Below are positions 12,794-13,355 of a DNA stretch of 13,355 nt, in pieces. Below the pieces are notes generated by a model. The model was not told the origin of the DNA, ran no database searches, and saw only the letters and a program-made list of their open reading frames with translations. The stretch's first letter is position 1; each line of letters opens with the position of its first letter. This DNA comes from Bacillota bacterium (lineage in GTDB: Bacteria; Bacillota; Clostridia; Clostridiales; Caloramatoraceae): NCBI GenBank assembly GCA_023415335.1, contig JAEZLD010000098.1, forward strand, positions 1-13,355, read 5' to 3'. The translations under genes and the position numbers were made by a program.

Positions 12794-13355
12794 TGGCTCT
12801 CAATGTAAAGGTAGGTCTTATTGGACCATTAGATATGCTGAAGTTTAAAAATATGGCCAAGGTCCGTGAACAGGCCATACAGGCTGCGCCAGCCAAAGAG
12901 GTTGTTGCAGAATATGCTATTAATAAAAATGCAAAGGCATTGCACCCAGATTACTTAAAGCTTGTTGTAAGTGAAGTTATTGAACATACAGGCGCTTCTT
13001 CTAAAACCTATGTTTTTTCAAGTGGAAATAGCAGTCCGCTGCCTTACTTCCGTGCGGGCCAGTATGTGAGCCTTAAGCTGCAGATTGGAAAAAGCTTTGT
13101 TACCCGTCCATATTCCATAAGCTCTTCTCCCAAATGGGCACTTGAGGGCAAGATAGCCATTACTGTACGTGAGAACCAGGATGGCTTTGCTGCTGATTGG
13201 ATTTTAGAGAATCTTAAAGTCGGAGACAAGCTGACTGCCTCAGCCCCAGAAGGCCAGTTCTACTATGAGGACCTGCGTGACTGCCAGAATGTAGTAGCTT
13301 TAGCAGGCGGCTCTGGTATTACTCCTTTCTTATCCATGGCCTATGCTATTCGAGA
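12793..13355 (+). CDS. Ferredoxin-NADP-reductase-like protein, partial (3' cut)
   Basis: Runs off the right edge after 187 codons. Its ATG overlaps the stop of the upstream flavoprotein (TAATG), with AAGGAGG in the end of that gene. Residues 1-50 are an unrecognised N-terminal extension. The FNR-type fold follows: a beta-barrel flavin domain with RPYSISSSP (R105, Y107, S108) and the start of the nucleotide-binding domain with LAGGSGITPF (170-179). It should move electrons between NAD(P)H and flavin. Many relatives carry a C-terminal 2Fe-2S ferredoxin domain, which would lie beyond this window, so its presence cannot be judged. Overlapping genes suggest a partner for the upstream FAD enzyme. 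Start is well supported; the end is unknown. Confidence 0.88.
   Translation, partial: MALNVKVGLIGPLDMLKFKNMAKVREQAIQAAPAKEVVAEYAINKNAKALHPDYLKLVVSEVIEHTGASSKTYVFSSGNSSPLPYFRAGQYVSLKLQIGKSFVTRPYSISSSPKWALEGKIAITVRENQDGFAADWILENLKVGDKLTASAPEGQFYYEDLRDCQNVVALAGGSGITPFLSMAYAIR

Overview
The window reads as a low-GC Firmicutes chromosome, most likely a gut-type Clostridia. Support: A+T-rich intergenic DNA, strong AGGAGG-type ribosome binding sites, TTGACA/TATAAT promoters with 16-17 bp spacers, a Firmicutes-style rRNA leader, and PTS, LevR-like, CPBP and GntR/FCD proteins typical of that group. No CRISPR array or intact insertion sequence is visible, and the species cannot be named from this sequence.

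Left edge (1-1072), all on the minus strand: tRNA-Asn(GUU) with its own promoter; three degenerate tandem units resembling the 3' half of a tRNA, two of which form terminator-like hairpins; then tandem rRNA promoters P1 and P2 and a structured pre-rRNA leader with a boxA-like element. The 16S gene itself should begin just beyond base 1.

Centre (1183-7725): a six-gene minus-strand operon encodes a complete mannose-family PTS permease (IIA, IIB, IIC, IID), a BtpA/SgcQ-family TIM-barrel protein and a Cof-type HAD phosphatase. It is divergent from a 686-residue LevR-like regulator on the plus strand. The 275-bp intergenic region holds six TGTGTYA heptamers. Two of them lie inside TTGACA -35 elements of back-to-back sigma-A-type promoters. 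The regulator has the LevR layout (winged helix, AAA+, EIIA-like, PRD), but the GAFTGA loop, the Walker B glutamate and the arginine-finger region have diverged. The simplest reading is a sigma-54 activator relative that now acts on a sigma-A promoter. The operon probably imports and phosphorylates an unidentified carbohydrate, with BtpA/SgcQ and HAD proteins acting on the product.

Right half (7726-13355): a gene-poor stretch with degenerate direct and inverted repeats; an alpha/beta hydrolase (plus) convergent with a CPBP membrane protease (minus) across a strong bidirectional hairpin; then a GntR/FCD regulator (minus) divergent from a flavoprotein pair (plus). The pair is a CrtI/phytoene-desaturase-like FAD oxidoreductase and an overlapping ferredoxin-NADP-reductase-like protein cut by the right edge. 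A FadR-type operator, TGGT-ATA-ACCA, lies just downstream of the predicted start of the flavoprotein operon, which suggests local repression by the GntR protein.
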